DNA of 64,000 bases from Bacillus sp. Marseille-Q1617. GTDB taxonomy: Bacteria > Bacillota > Bacilli > Bacillales > Bacillaceae_B. Position numbers and translations under genes: made by a program. Of the stretch, positions 16,970 through 25,721 are shown piece after piece. The DNA is taken from NCBI RefSeq assembly GCF_903645295.1, contig NZ_CAHJXM010000001.1, positions 992,001-1,056,000 of the forward strand, given 5' to 3'. Position 1 is the first letter of the stretch, and every line of letters begins with the position of its first letter. The notes under the pieces were generated by a model, which saw only the letters and a list, made by a program, of their open reading frames with translations, searched no databases and was not told the DNA's origin.

Positions 16970-17698
16970 GTGGTGAGCGGTTTTTTTATAACAGGAACTG
17001 ACACTGAGATTGGCAAGACGATGATGACAGCAGTGCTAACCCGTTATTTTCTTGATAAGGGGGTTGACGTATTTCCTTACAAGCCTGTACAAAGCGGGGC
17101 GGAGTGGGAAGGCGGCAGACTGGTTGCACCGGATACCGTTTTTTATGAACGATTAGCGAAAAGGCGATTTGGAGACGAAACCAATACATATCTGCTAAAA
17201 ACACCAAGTTCTCCTCATTTGGCCGCGGCGGTGGAAGGAAAGAAAATCGAGACTCAGCCGATCATCAATCAAACTCAAAAACTATTAAACTCACATGAGC
17301 TTGTTTTCGTAGAAGGAGCAGGCGGGTTGATCGTGCCGTTAAATGAGGAAGAAACAATGATCGATCTGATCGGCCGACTGTCCCTGCCAGTCATTCTGGT
17401 AGCAAGAGCGGGGCTTGGAACAATCAATCACACGATTTTATCGGTGATGGCGCTGAAACTGAGAAATATTCAAATTGCAGGGATCATCCTTAATCGCGTA
17501 ACACCCCGTGAACTGCCTGAAATCGAAGAAGACAATAAAAGAATGCTCGAGAAATTGTCTGGCGTTCCTATCGTGGGAACCTTCCCATTCATAAACGAAG
17601 AGGAAATGGAAGAACTGGATGTAGGATATATTCTGGAAAAATGGAACATCAGTGTTTTAGAGGAGGCAATGCAGCATGAATCAAGAAAAGCTTATTGA
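16970..17698 (+). CDS. bioD: BioD, dethiobiotin synthetase
   Basis: ATP-dependent closure of the ureido ring of 7,8-diaminopelargonate to give dethiobiotin. The 242 residues begin with the P-loop [19 protein letters not shown] carries the substrate-binding Lys, and [10 protein letters not shown] is the second conserved block near residue 115. Start is GTG 16970 or GTG 16973, after a GGGGGAT ribosome binding site. bioA starts 23 bases before the bioD stop and overlaps it. Controlled by the BirA operator just upstream. Confidence 0.94.
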   Translation: MVSGFFITGTDTEIGKTMMTAVLTRYFLDKGVDVFPYKPVQSGAEWEGGRLVAPDTVFYERLAKRRFGDETNTYLLKTPSSPHLAAAVEGKKIETQPIINQTQKLLNSHELVFVEGAGGLIVPLNEEETMIDLIGRLSLPVILVARAGLGTINHTILSVMALKLRNIQIAGIILNRVTPRELPEIEEDNKRMLEKLSGVPIVGTFPFINEEEMEELDVGYILEKWNISVLEEAMQHESRKAY

Positions 17699-19043
17699 AA
17701 AAAGCAGTCAATATCTATGGCTGCCGTTCACCCAAATGAAAGACTATGATACAGATCCATTGGTGATTGAAAGCGGAGAGGGGGTCTACCTCCGTGATAT
17801 TTATGGAAACGAGTATCTCGATGGGTATTCATCTCTATGGCTGAATGTTCATGGTCATCGAAATGAAGAAATCAATACTGCCATTAAAGAGCAGCTGGAT
17901 AAAATCGCCCATTCCACGTTGCTTGGTGCGTCCAACATCCCATCGATCCTTTTGGCAGAAAAGCTGATCGGCCTTGCCCCTGAAAAGCTGAGACGGGTAT
18001 TCTATTCAGACAGCGGCGCGACCTCGGTTGAAATCGCGATCAAAATGGCCTATCAATATTGGCAGAATATCGGGCGGCCGGAAAAACAGAAATTCATCAC
18101 CCTTAAAAATGCCTACCATGGAGATACTGTCGGAGCGATCTCCGTGGGGAAAGTGGATATCTTCCACCGCGTCTATAAATCTCTCATGTTCCATTCTCTG
18201 GTTGCCCCGTTTCCAGATGTCTATCATCACCCGGAACTGGATGATGCAGATGAAATCCGAGATCGATGCCTTCAAGAGCTGGAGTCGATCTTGGAAGAAC
18301 ATCATCATGAAATTGCCGGGATGACGGTTGAATCCCTCATTCAGGGGGCCGGCGGAATGAACATAATGCCAAAGGGCTATTTCAAAGGGGTAGAAAAGCT
18401 CTGCAAAAAATACAATATCCTCTTGATCGTTGACGAAGTGGCAACCGGGTTTGGACGGACAGGTAAAATGTTTGCGGTAGAGCATGAAGGCGTCCAGCCG
18501 GATATCATGACGGTGGCCAAAGGGATAACGGGAGGTTACCTGCCGATCGCAGCTACACTGACAACGGAAGAAATCTATGAAGCTTTTTACGATGACTATA
18601 CGTCTTTAAAAACATTCTTCCATGGCCATTCCTACACTGGAAATCAGCTTGGCTGTGCAGCAGCCCTGGCAAACCTTGAAATCTATGAAAGAGACAATCT
18701 GGTTGGGAAGACTCAGGAGAAGACGGAAGTGATTAAAAATCTGCTTGAGCCGTTAAAGAGTCATCCCCACGTCGGGAGCATACGCCAGCTCGGAATGATT
18801 TGCGGCATCGAATTGGTAATGGATAAAGACTCGAAAAAGTCTTTCCTATGGGAAGACAGGGTTGGGTACCATACCACCCTCAAAATGAGGGAACTTGGCA
18901 TGCTTACACGTCCGATCGGGGACACAATCGTCTTCATGCCGCCGCTTGCAGCGAGTGAAGAGGAGCTTGCGCAGATGGTGGAAATCATGAGTGAAGCGAT
19001 TGAAATGACAACGAAGAAGTACGTCGGGGAAAAAGCCAGATAG
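17676..19043 (+). CDS. bioA: BioA, adenosylmethionine-8-amino-7-oxononanoate aminotransferase
   Basis: PLP-dependent class III aminotransferase, 455 residues, that converts 7-keto-8-aminopelargonate to 7,8-diaminopelargonate. Conserved blocks are [12 protein letters not shown] at the N terminus, the [18 protein letters not shown] segment near residue 110, [26 protein letters not shown] (PLP-binding Asp) and [12 protein letters not shown] with the PLP Lys near residue 285. AGGAGG (17661-17666) precedes the ATG inside bioD. Notably bioF, bioB and bioW/bioI do not follow; the next 240 bases are non-coding repeats, so the other biotin genes must be elsewhere or absent. Confidence 0.94.
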   Translation: MNQEKLIEKSSQYLWLPFTQMKDYDTDPLVIESGEGVYLRDIYGNEYLDGYSSLWLNVHGHRNEEINTAIKEQLDKIAHSTLLGASNIPSILLAEKLIGLAPEKLRRVFYSDSGATSVEIAIKMAYQYWQNIGRPEKQKFITLKNAYHGDTVGAISVGKVDIFHRVYKSLMFHSLVAPFPDVYHHPELDDADEIRDRCLQELESILEEHHHEIAGMTVESLIQGAGGMNIMPKGYFKGVEKLCKKYNILLIVDEVATGFGRTGKMFAVEHEGVQPDIMTVAKGITGGYLPIAATLTTEEIYEAFYDDYTSLKTFFHGHSYTGNQLGCAAALANLEIYERDNLVGKTQEKTEVIKNLLEPLKSHPHVGSIRQLGMICGIELVMDKDSKKSFLWEDRVGYHTTLKMRELGMLTRPIGDTIVFMPPLAASEEELAQMVEIMSEAIEMTTKKYVGEKAR

Positions 19044-19083
19044 CCCTTTGGAGTAGTTTGGAAGGATTATGAGGTAAGGGATT

Positions 19084-19252
19084 GTACCTGGTACAAAACG
19101 AGTGTGGTGTACCAGGTACAAATCACATGCCATGTACCAGGTGCAAATTGCTGAATGGGTGCCAGGTACAAACCCCCTGATTTGAGCCAGGCACAAACCT
19201 CTGAATTGAGCCAGGCTCAAACCCCCTGAATTGAACCAGGCACCACCTTCTT
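19084..19252. repeat. Seven-unit tandem array, 25-bp period, CCAGGnnCAAA
   Basis: The core NCCNGG occurs at 19086, 19111, 19136, 19161, 19186, 19210 and 19235: spacing of 25 bases with one of 24. Units grade from GTACCAGGTACAAA on the left to GAGCCAGGCACAAA on the right, with linkers CCCCCTGAATT conserved in the last units. It fills the convergent gap between bioA and glcF. The first half-site is in reverse (ACCTGG), which is palindromic-like in any case. Confidence 0.8.
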
Positions 19253-19254
19253 CA

Positions 19255-19284
19255 TAAAAAAGACCACCCATAAGGGCGGTCCCA
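19255..19284 (-). terminator. Terminator of glcDF (minus strand)
   Basis: Read on the minus strand: GACCGCCC, TTAT loop, GGGTGGTC, then TTTTTT. It follows the glcF stop by a few bases. Confidence 0.85.
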
Positions 19285-19287
19285 TCT

Positions 19288-20613
19288 TTACTCTTCTACA
19301 GCATCCAATAAAAAATCTACAATATGAACAGCACGCACCTTATCCGATAGTCCTTCCCTCTCAATCCCAAGCTTCATCTGAAGCAGGCATCCCGGATTAG
19401 CCGTAACGATTGTCACTGCCCCGGTGGCCGCTGCGTTTTCCATCTTGTGATCGAGTATTTTCATGGACATTTCCGATTCAACGATATTGTAGATTCCGGC
19501 CGATCCGCAGCAGTGATCGGCTTGTTTCATTTCCTTATACTCTGCACCCTCGACTGATTGAAGCAGGAGTCGGGGTTCCATGAACGTGCGCTGGACGTTT
19601 CGGAGGTGGCATGAATCCTGATACGTAATCCGCTCCGCATCCGCCCGCAGTTTTACTTTCTTATGAAACGCCAACTCTACTAAAATAGAAGAAATATCTT
19701 TAATTTTACTTTTGAACCTGGCTGCACGTTCTTTCCATTCCGGGTCATCCTTCAGCAGATGGTCATAATCGACAAGAAAGGCTCCGCACCCTCCGGCGTT
19801 GGTAATGATATAATCGACACCAGCCTCTTCAAATGCCTCTATATTCCTTTTGGCCAATCCTTTGGCGGCATCCTTTTCCCCGCTGTGGCCATGCAGGGCG
19901 CCGCAGCATGTCTGCTGATCCGGGATGACGATATCGCACCCGGCAAGCTGCAGGAGTTTTGTGGTGGCGTTGTTGGTTTCCAGAAACATCGTATCCATCA
20001 GGCAACCTGAGAAGAAAGCGACTTTTTTCTTCACTTCACCGATGGAAGGCAGGGAAGAAGGGCGATTCTTCATGTCTTTCAATCTTGGAACCTTTGGCAG
20101 CACCCTTTCCATCACAGCCATGCTTTCAGGAAATAGTTTCATCACACCAGCGGCATGGGCAGCCTTCTGAATCCCTGATCTCTGATAGATTCCCAGAAGA
20201 TGTGTGATCATTCTCATTCTTCCGGGGTGGGGGAATAATCCTTCAAACACCGTCTTCCTAAGAACGCGTACTGGAAGGGAGTGCGTTTTATTCTGATTGA
20301 TGATGTCCCGTGCTTCTTCCAACAGGTGGCCATAGTTCACTCCTGAAGGACAGACAGGCTCACAGGCCCTGCATCCCAGGCATAAATCCAGCGTTCGTTC
20401 GACTTCTTCATCCGGTTCGATTACGCCGTCGGCAACAGCTTTCATCAGAGCGATCCGTCCGCGCGGGGAGTGGGATTCCTTAAATCCTGACTCGATATAG
20501 GTGGGGCAGGAGGGAAGGCAGAAGCCGCATCTCATACAATTCAAAAGCTCATCCTGATCCATTCGGGCCTTGAACTCCCCCTGAATCTTTTGTCTTTCCT
20601 TGGTTGTCGTCAT
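19288..20613 (-). CDS. glcF: GlcF, glycolate oxidase iron-sulfur subunit
   Basis: Electron-transfer subunit of the membrane-associated glycolate oxidase, 441 residues. Two N-terminal [4Fe-4S] motifs are visible: CMRCGFCLPSCPTY (near residue 26) and CLGCRACEPVCPSG (near 77). Two CCG domains follow: CCGALHGHSG (near 237) and HCCGSAGIYN (near 370). The start overlaps the glcD stop by four bases (ATGA), which couples translation. It passes electrons from GlcD to the quinone pool. The third E. coli subunit GlcE has no separate gene here, as is usual in Bacillus. Confidence 0.92.
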   Translation of the reverse strand: MTTTKERQKIQGEFKARMDQDELLNCMRCGFCLPSCPTYIESGFKESHSPRGRIALMKAVADGVIEPDEEVERTLDLCLGCRACEPVCPSGVNYGHLLEEARDIINQNKTHSLPVRVLRKTVFEGLFPHPGRMRMITHLLGIYQRSGIQKAAHAAGVMKLFPESMAVMERVLPKVPRLKDMKNRPSSLPSIGEVKKKVAFFSGCLMDTMFLETNNATTKLLQLAGCDIVIPDQQTCCGALHGHSGEKDAAKGLAKRNIEAFEEAGVDYIITNAGGCGAFLVDYDHLLKDDPEWKERAARFKSKIKDISSILVELAFHKKVKLRADAERITYQDSCHLRNVQRTFMEPRLLLQSVEGAEYKEMKQADHCCGSAGIYNIVESEMSMKILDHKMENAAATGAVTIVTANPGCLLQMKLGIEREGLSDKVRAVHIVDFLLDAVEE

Positions 20614-22022
20614 CTTGTAATCACCACACGTTTTCTTGATTCTTTAGCAAACACTTTATTCGGATTCATGATATTATTCGGATCGAACGATTGCTTGATC
20701 ATTTTCATCGCCCCGATTCCCTCCGGTCCCAGCTTCCACTCGAGATAAGGTGCTTTCATCATCCCGACTCCGTGTTCACCTGTTATCGTGCCGCCGAGTT
20801 CGATGGCATGGGCGAAGATTTCTTCAAAAGCGGCTTCTACGCGCTCCATTTCATCGTGGTCCCTGGCATCGGTGGCAACGGTTGGGTGAAGATTGCCATC
20901 ACCGGCATGGCCGAACGTACAGATTTTCACTTCATGACGTTCTGCGATTTCATTGATCGCTTTGACCATTTTGGCTATCTCGGAACGGGGAACCGTAGCG
21001 TCTTCCAGAATGGTTGTAGGCTTCAGGCGTGCCAGGGCTGACAGGGCAGAACGACGGGCGGTGCGAAGGGCTTCGGCTTCCACTTCTGTCACTGCCAATT
21101 GGACGGATACCGCTTCGTTTTCCAAACAAATCTCTTCCATCCGTTTCATATCGCGTACGACCACCTCAGGAGGGCCGTCCTGCTCAATCAAGAGCACTGC
21201 TTTGACGTCGGTAGGCAGCCCTATTTTTGCAAAATCCTCTACGACTTCCAACGTAGGCTGGTCCAAAAACTCAAGGGTGGCAGGGATGATCCGGTTCGAA
21301 ATGATGCTTGAAACGCTCTGGGCCGCTGCTTCGATATCCTGATAAAGAGCGAGCATCGTCTGTTTCGTTTCAGGCATGGGAACGAGCTTCAACGTTGCTT
21401 CCGTCATGACACACAGCGTACCTTCCGAACCGACGAACAGGCGCGTAAGGTCATACCCTGCCACATCTTTTGCGAGCTTTCCGCCTGTCCGGATGATATC
21501 TCCGTTTGGCAGGACAGCTTCCAAAGCAAGCACATAATCCCGGGTGACACCATACTTCAATCCTCTTAAGCCGCCTGAGTTTTCATTGATATTCCCGCCA
21601 ATGGTTGATATTTTCATAGAACTTGGATCAGGAGGGTAGAAGAGCCCCCTTGATTCTACTTCTTGAATCAGATCCAGCGTCACGACTCCCGGCTGTACGG
21701 TGACCGTCAAGTTCTCTTCATCGACCTCCAAAATGCGGTTCATATGGGTGAAAAGCAGTACCAGGCCGCCTTCCGTCGGGCAGGTGCCTGCACATAGATT
21801 CGTGCCGGAACCCCGGGGGACGATGGGGAGACGGTGCTCATTGCATAGTTTCACAATGTCGGAGACTTCACGAGTGTTGCGGGGGACGATGACGGCATCC
21901 GGCATCGATTGGAAATTTGGCGTTGCATCATAGGAATAGACGAGTCTCTCGGCAGAGCTGTCGCGATAATTCTCTTCACCGACCAGTTCAATGAATTGTT
22001 TTTTTAATGAGGATGAGATCAT
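20610..22022 (-). CDS. glcD: GlcD, glycolate oxidase FAD-binding subunit
   Basis: FAD-dependent oxidation of glycolate to glyoxylate (family members also use D-lactate), 470 residues. The PCMH FAD-binding domain is at about residues 40-215, with PRGSGTNLCAGTCPTEGG near 70. The FAD-oxidase C-terminal domain contains HAGDGNLHPTV and GEHGVGMMKAPYLEW. The ATG is preceded by AAAGGCGG on the minus strand. It is followed directly by glcF in a two-gene operon. A related FAD oxidase, diverged from this one, is cut by the right edge of the window. Confidence 0.92.
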   Translation of the reverse strand: MISSSLKKQFIELVGEENYRDSSAERLVYSYDATPNFQSMPDAVIVPRNTREVSDIVKLCNEHRLPIVPRGSGTNLCAGTCPTEGGLVLLFTHMNRILEVDEENLTVTVQPGVVTLDLIQEVESRGLFYPPDPSSMKISTIGGNINENSGGLRGLKYGVTRDYVLALEAVLPNGDIIRTGGKLAKDVAGYDLTRLFVGSEGTLCVMTEATLKLVPMPETKQTMLALYQDIEAAAQSVSSIISNRIIPATLEFLDQPTLEVVEDFAKIGLPTDVKAVLLIEQDGPPEVVVRDMKRMEEICLENEAVSVQLAVTEVEAEALRTARRSALSALARLKPTTILEDATVPRSEIAKMVKAINEIAERHEVKICTFGHAGDGNLHPTVATDARDHDEMERVEAAFEEIFAHAIELGGTITGEHGVGMMKAPYLEWKLGPEGIGAMKMIKQSFDPNNIMNPNKVFAKESRKRVVITR

Positions 22023-22063
22023 GGATATACCGCCTTTGTAAAAAAATGTTTGCTGTAATGATG

Positions 22064-22104
22064 AAAGAAAGGACGACCCTTATAAAAAGAAGTCCGTCCT
22101 TTTA
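22064..22104 (-). terminator. Probable terminator after murQ (minus strand)
   Basis: Minus-strand arms AAAGGACG and CGTCCTTT (plus-strand 22068-22075 and 22095-22102) with a T-rich tail CTTTCTTTC. It separates the mur genes from glcDF; any glcD promoter must overlap it. Confidence 0.55.
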
Positions 22105-22112
22105 ACTATGGA

Positions 22113-23021
22113 TTATTTGGAAGAATGAAAAGCTGAAACCGCATCCCGTAAGTGTCCTGAATGCTTTTCTAGCAGCTGGAGTACTTCATTTCCTTTGAGG
22201 CCGGTCATGATTTGCAGGATGGCCGCTTTCGTATTGTTTTGCTGCTCACTCAGGGCCGTGCTTGCTTCTTCGTCTGAGGCGCCGGTTGCTGTCTTGACGA
22301 TGTTTTCAGCCCGCTTGCGCAGCTTTTCATTCGTCATCTGTACATCGACCATGAGATTTCCGTATACTTTTCCGATTTTGATCATGGAAGCCGTGGTCAG
22401 CATGTTCAGTACAAGCTTCTGGGCAGTGCCTGCTTTCATACGAGTAGATCCGGTCACCACCTCAGGGCCGACGATCGGTGCAATCGTAAAGGATGAGATT
22501 TTCTCCATTTCAGAGTCTTTGCTGCAGACAACGGACACTGATGCAGCACCGATTTCGTTCGCAAATTGTAAGGCTCCGATGGTATAAGGAGTTCTGCCGC
22601 TTGCCGCAATCCCTACCACGACATCCTTTTCAGTCAGCCCGATATCGACTAGATCCTGTTTACCTTGTTCATTATCATCTTCAGCACCTTCAATCGCTTC
22701 CGTAGTCGCTTCTTTACCGCCGGCAATGATCCCGATAACCATTTCGGGATCCGTTCCGTATGTAGGAGGGCATTCAGATGCATCGAGGATGCCCAGGCGT
22801 CCTGATGTCCCTGCACCGGTATAGATCAATCGGCCGCCTTCTTTGAAGGCTTGTACAATCCGATCGACCACTGAGCTGATTACGGGGATTTCCTTTGCAA
22901 TCGCATTCGGAACAAGAAGATCTTCCTGATTGATGACTGAAACGATTTCTTCTGTCTCCATCAAATCGATGTGTAGCGTTTTAGGGTTCTGCTGCTCTGT
23001 GTTTAATTTCGTTAGATTCAT
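22113..23021 (-). CDS. murQ: MurQ, N-acetylmuramate 6-phosphate etherase
   Basis: Cleaves the D-lactyl ether of MurNAc-6-phosphate to give GlcNAc-6-phosphate and D-lactate, the key step of MurNAc salvage. The 302 residues hold a SIS domain with the diagnostic YTGAGTSGRLGILDASECPPTYG region near residue 70 and the SGRTPYTIGAL segment near 145; TGSTRMKAGTAQK near 205 is also typical. It overlaps mupG by four bases. Its product enters NagA (26.7 kb), and the lactate released could be used by LutABC at the left end of the window. Confidence 0.94.
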   Translation of the reverse strand: MNLTKLNTEQQNPKTLHIDLMETEEIVSVINQEDLLVPNAIAKEIPVISSVVDRIVQAFKEGGRLIYTGAGTSGRLGILDASECPPTYGTDPEMVIGIIAGGKEATTEAIEGAEDDNEQGKQDLVDIGLTEKDVVVGIAASGRTPYTIGALQFANEIGAASVSVVCSKDSEMEKISSFTIAPIVGPEVVTGSTRMKAGTAQKLVLNMLTTASMIKIGKVYGNLMVDVQMTNEKLRKRAENIVKTATGASDEEASTALSEQQNNTKAAILQIMTGLKGNEVLQLLEKHSGHLRDAVSAFHSSK

Positions 23022-24088
23022 TTCTTATCCCCCACTAGTAATTGGAATTTTCCTCCCGCTTTTATCTCCTGAATGAGAGGGAGGTCTTCGTTTATGACTT
23101 TGGCGATGACATTCACCTTATCATCGTTCGGTAATTCTCTTTTGACAATCTGCATCTCACCCGAGTATCTCCCGTATAACTCGTTATCGACCGTAACCAT
23201 TCCAATGCTGCGCCGAACTTGATTGGAGGGTGCGATTGTCTTCCCGATTCGGGCATACGAACGGGATTCCACAGACCGGATCACATCTCGTGCGGGATCC
23301 ATCCGATTGGTATGTATCCCGTTAAGCAGCGCAGAGTGATCAGCACCATCAAGTAAATCAATTGTTAATGGAAGAATTCCTTTGTCGATACTGCTTAGTT
23401 CCTTCAGCGTTTCATCTGTTGCAGAAGGATCACCTATTAATAGTTTATCCGTGTATCCCGAAAATTTTAATTGTGCGGCTGCAAGGGAAGGGGATACATA
23501 GCGATGCTGTTCCAGTGTAGGCAGTCCTGCAAAGATCGGACCGCGCAGTGTATCGTCTCCCGGTACAAAGGCCATCGTGGTGATCCCCTTAGATTTCAGC
23601 ATGACGTTTCTTTCGATTAAAAATCCAATGTCGAGCCCTGTTTCAGGACGTGGATAAAAATTATGCCAGGCTTCGACGTTTTCCACATTTAATCCTTTTT
23701 CAATTAGGCTGTCAAGCTCCGATTCCGAAACGGTACTGGCATTGATCCCGGTTTTCATGAGATTCGAAAGGCTCACGATTTCGTCCGGGGAAAAGCCGTA
23801 GTCCACCCGGATGCCTGCAAGTCCCCAATCGAGTAACCTGGGGAGGGTGTCCCAATCAAGTCCCAAGTGCCCCAATGACGCCGGTGATACGTCGGCCAGA
23901 AGTTCCATGTTATAGGTCCGGGCCAGACTGCCAAGCTCCTGAAGCAAGTCTTTATAAGTGTCTGGATTATCTTCAGGGATATGAAGAGAGGTGAAGATGG
24001 ACCTGAATCCATAAGCGGAGGTTCTCCTGATCCATTCCGCATTCTTTTCCCTGTTTTCTTCTTTTAGGTAAATTGAAATTCCGAGCAT
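23018..24088 (-). CDS. mupG: MupG, 6-phospho-N-acetylmuramidase (DUF871)
   Basis: Cytoplasmic glycosidase of the DUF871 family, 356 residues. In S. aureus MupG cleaves imported MurNAc-6P-GlcNAc disaccharide and is encoded beside murQ and murP, exactly as here. Seen in the sequence: a TIM-barrel N-terminal part opening with LGISIYLKEENREKN, the DVSPASLGHLGLDWDT segment near residue 65, NFYPRPETGLD near 143 and a small C-terminal beta domain (about 245-356). AAGGAG lies 12 bases before the ATG and directly beside the upstream terminator's T-run, so expression from murP read-through is likely attenuated. Confidence 0.9.
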   Translation of the reverse strand: MLGISIYLKEENREKNAEWIRRTSAYGFRSIFTSLHIPEDNPDTYKDLLQELGSLARTYNMELLADVSPASLGHLGLDWDTLPRLLDWGLAGIRVDYGFSPDEIVSLSNLMKTGINASTVSESELDSLIEKGLNVENVEAWHNFYPRPETGLDIGFLIERNVMLKSKGITTMAFVPGDDTLRGPIFAGLPTLEQHRYVSPSLAAAQLKFSGYTDKLLIGDPSATDETLKELSSIDKGILPLTIDLLDGADHSALLNGIHTNRMDPARDVIRSVESRSYARIGKTIAPSNQVRRSIGMVTVDNELYGRYSGEMQIVKRELPNDDKVNVIAKVINEDLPLIQEIKAGGKFQLLVGDKK

Positions 24089-24110
24089 CTTGTATTCTCA
24101 CTCCTTACAT

Positions 24111-24150
24111 GAAAAAACGTAAAGAAGGAGGAAAATCCTCCTTCTTTACT
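24111..24150 (-). terminator. Intra-operon terminator between murP and mupG
   Basis: Minus-strand perfect 14-base stem (plus-strand 24119-24132 with 24136-24149) followed by GTTTTTTC. It lies in the 77-base gap after murP and ends 5 bases before the mupG ribosome binding site. No room is left for a separate promoter between terminator and mupG. Confidence 0.82.
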
Positions 24151-24165
24151 ATTATATGATTCTGC

Positions 24166-25545
24166 TTAAATATCCTTTGCCATTTCTTCCTTGAACCCGA
24201 ACATCCAAGTGAAGATGAAGCCGAATACGTAGGCGATCAATACGCCGGCAAGATACAGAAGGATTTGTCCGTCATCCATAAGGAATGCAAGCGGGATTCC
24301 GGATACACCAATCGCGATGGTTGCCGTTTTGAAAACTGCCTGGAATGCTCCCCCGACGGCTGCCCCGAGACATGCTGTGATGAACGGGCGTCCAAGCGGA
24401 AGCGTTACACCGAAAATGAGCGGTTCGCCAATTCCAAGGATTCCAACAGGAAGTCCGCCTTTGATGACTTTTCTCAATCTCTGATTCTTCGTTTTAAAGT
24501 AGATCGCAAATGCAGCACCCACCTGGCCTGCACCACCCATGGCAAGGATCGGAAGCAGCGGGTCATTACCGATAGTATTGATCAGTTCCATATGAACCGG
24601 CGTCAGACCTTGATGAAGCCCGGTAACAACCAGTGGCAGGAATGTTCCTGCAAGGATGAGTCCAGCAAAGAAACCGCCCATATCGATCAGGCTAAGTAAA
24701 CCTTCTGTGATTAAATCTGAAATGAATCCTCCTACAGGCTGAAGGACTACTAACGTCGCAAATCCTGTGATCAATAAGGAAACAGTCGGTGTAATGATGA
24801 TATCCAAGGCAGAAGGGACCACCTTACGGATTCTCTTCTCAAGGAATGCGATGAAGACGGCAGCAAGCATAACGCCGATCAAACCGCCTCGTCCAGGGAC
24901 AAGATCTTCACCGAATAATGTGATGTTGGCTAGACCAGGATTGATGATCAGGATACCCGCTGCACCGCCAAGAGCAGGGGAACCGCCAAATTCCTTCGCG
25001 GTATTGATACCGACGAACACACCCAAGTAACCAAATAGACCCCAGCCGATCAAGTTAAGGATCTCGATCAGTGTCGATTCAGGGTTTACACCTGAGCGGA
25101 CAATGACGTTTGTGATCCCTGCGATTAATCCGGAAGCTACGATTGCGGGGATCAGTGGAATGAAGATACTGGCAATTTTTCTTAAAAATAATTTGAATGG
25201 TGTAGCATTCTTCTTCTTCAAGTCTGCTTTCGTACGGTCTGCAAGTCCTTCGAATGAAAAGTCCTCGACTTCATCCTCATCCACAGATGAAACGGATTTT
25301 CCTGTTAAAGCAGAAACTTCAGAGGCCACTTTCGTCACGATCCCAGGCCCCAATATGATCTGGATGGTTTCAGCTTCGACAACCCCTAATACCCCGTCTA
25401 TCTTTTTGATGCCGGCTAAATCAACCTTGCTCTCGTCGACTGGCTTTACACGCAGGCGCGTCATACATGATTCCAGCGCGCCGATATTATTCGGACCGCC
25501 AAGAAGCTCGGTTATTTCTTTGGCCAATCTTTCTTCCTTCCGCAT
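24166..25545 (-). CDS. murP: MurP, MurNAc-type PTS EIIBC component
   Basis: PTS permease that imports and phosphorylates MurNAc or MurNAc-GlcNAc. The EIIB domain is at about residues 1-85, with the phosphorylated Cys in ESCMTRLRVKP near residue 27. A linker is followed by an EIIC domain of about ten helices (residues 120-450) of the glucose/sucrose class, with VVTGLHQGLTPVHMELI and GIGEPLIFGVTLPLGRPF. There is no EIIA domain, so a shared glucose-type EIIA is required. Assignment to MurNAc rather than sucrose or trehalose rests on the neighbours mupG and murQ. A NagR-type dre site lies about 80 bases upstream. Confidence 0.88.
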   Translation of the reverse strand: MRKEERLAKEITELLGGPNNIGALESCMTRLRVKPVDESKVDLAGIKKIDGVLGVVEAETIQIILGPGIVTKVASEVSALTGKSVSSVDEDEVEDFSFEGLADRTKADLKKKNATPFKLFLRKIASIFIPLIPAIVASGLIAGITNVIVRSGVNPESTLIEILNLIGWGLFGYLGVFVGINTAKEFGGSPALGGAAGILIINPGLANITLFGEDLVPGRGGLIGVMLAAVFIAFLEKRIRKVVPSALDIIITPTVSLLITGFATLVVLQPVGGFISDLITEGLLSLIDMGGFFAGLILAGTFLPLVVTGLHQGLTPVHMELINTIGNDPLLPILAMGGAGQVGAAFAIYFKTKNQRLRKVIKGGLPVGILGIGEPLIFGVTLPLGRPFITACLGAAVGGAFQAVFKTATIAIGVSGIPLAFLMDDGQILLYLAGVLIAYVFGFIFTWMFGFKEEMAKDI

Positions 25546-25623
25546 AAAATTCTCCCCTTTTTAATAAAAATGTAATAATAAAAAATGAATTCGCTTACAA
25601 AGTATCATATCAACTATTAGTAT

Positions 25624-25639
25624 AGATGTCTATACCATT
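25624..25639 (-). promoter_or_regulatory. NagR (dre) operator before murP
   Basis: Minus-strand AATGGTATAGACATCT agrees with the 16-bp dre consensus of NagR/DasR-type regulators (B. subtilis form ATTGGTATAGACAACT). A further half-site AGTATAGA lies just beyond. Located 79 bases upstream of the murP start. Confidence 0.75.
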
Positions 25640-25682
25640 TTTGTGAAGAAAAGAACTAGTATTTAAGAATGCGAGAATAAAA

Positions 25683-25721
25683 AATTCACCCTGGGATCCA
25701 TCATCCCATGGGTGTTTTTTT
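25683..25721. terminator. Bidirectional terminator after nagR
   Basis: CACCC-T-GGGAT, CCATC loop, ATCCC-AT-GGGTG (25687-25714). T-runs follow on both strands. On the minus strand it ends nagR and isolates murP, which has its own dre-containing promoter region. Confidence 0.8.

Noticed and set aside
19084..19252. CRISPR-like array
   Set aside because: Units are contiguous and degenerate with a 25-base period and no unique spacers.
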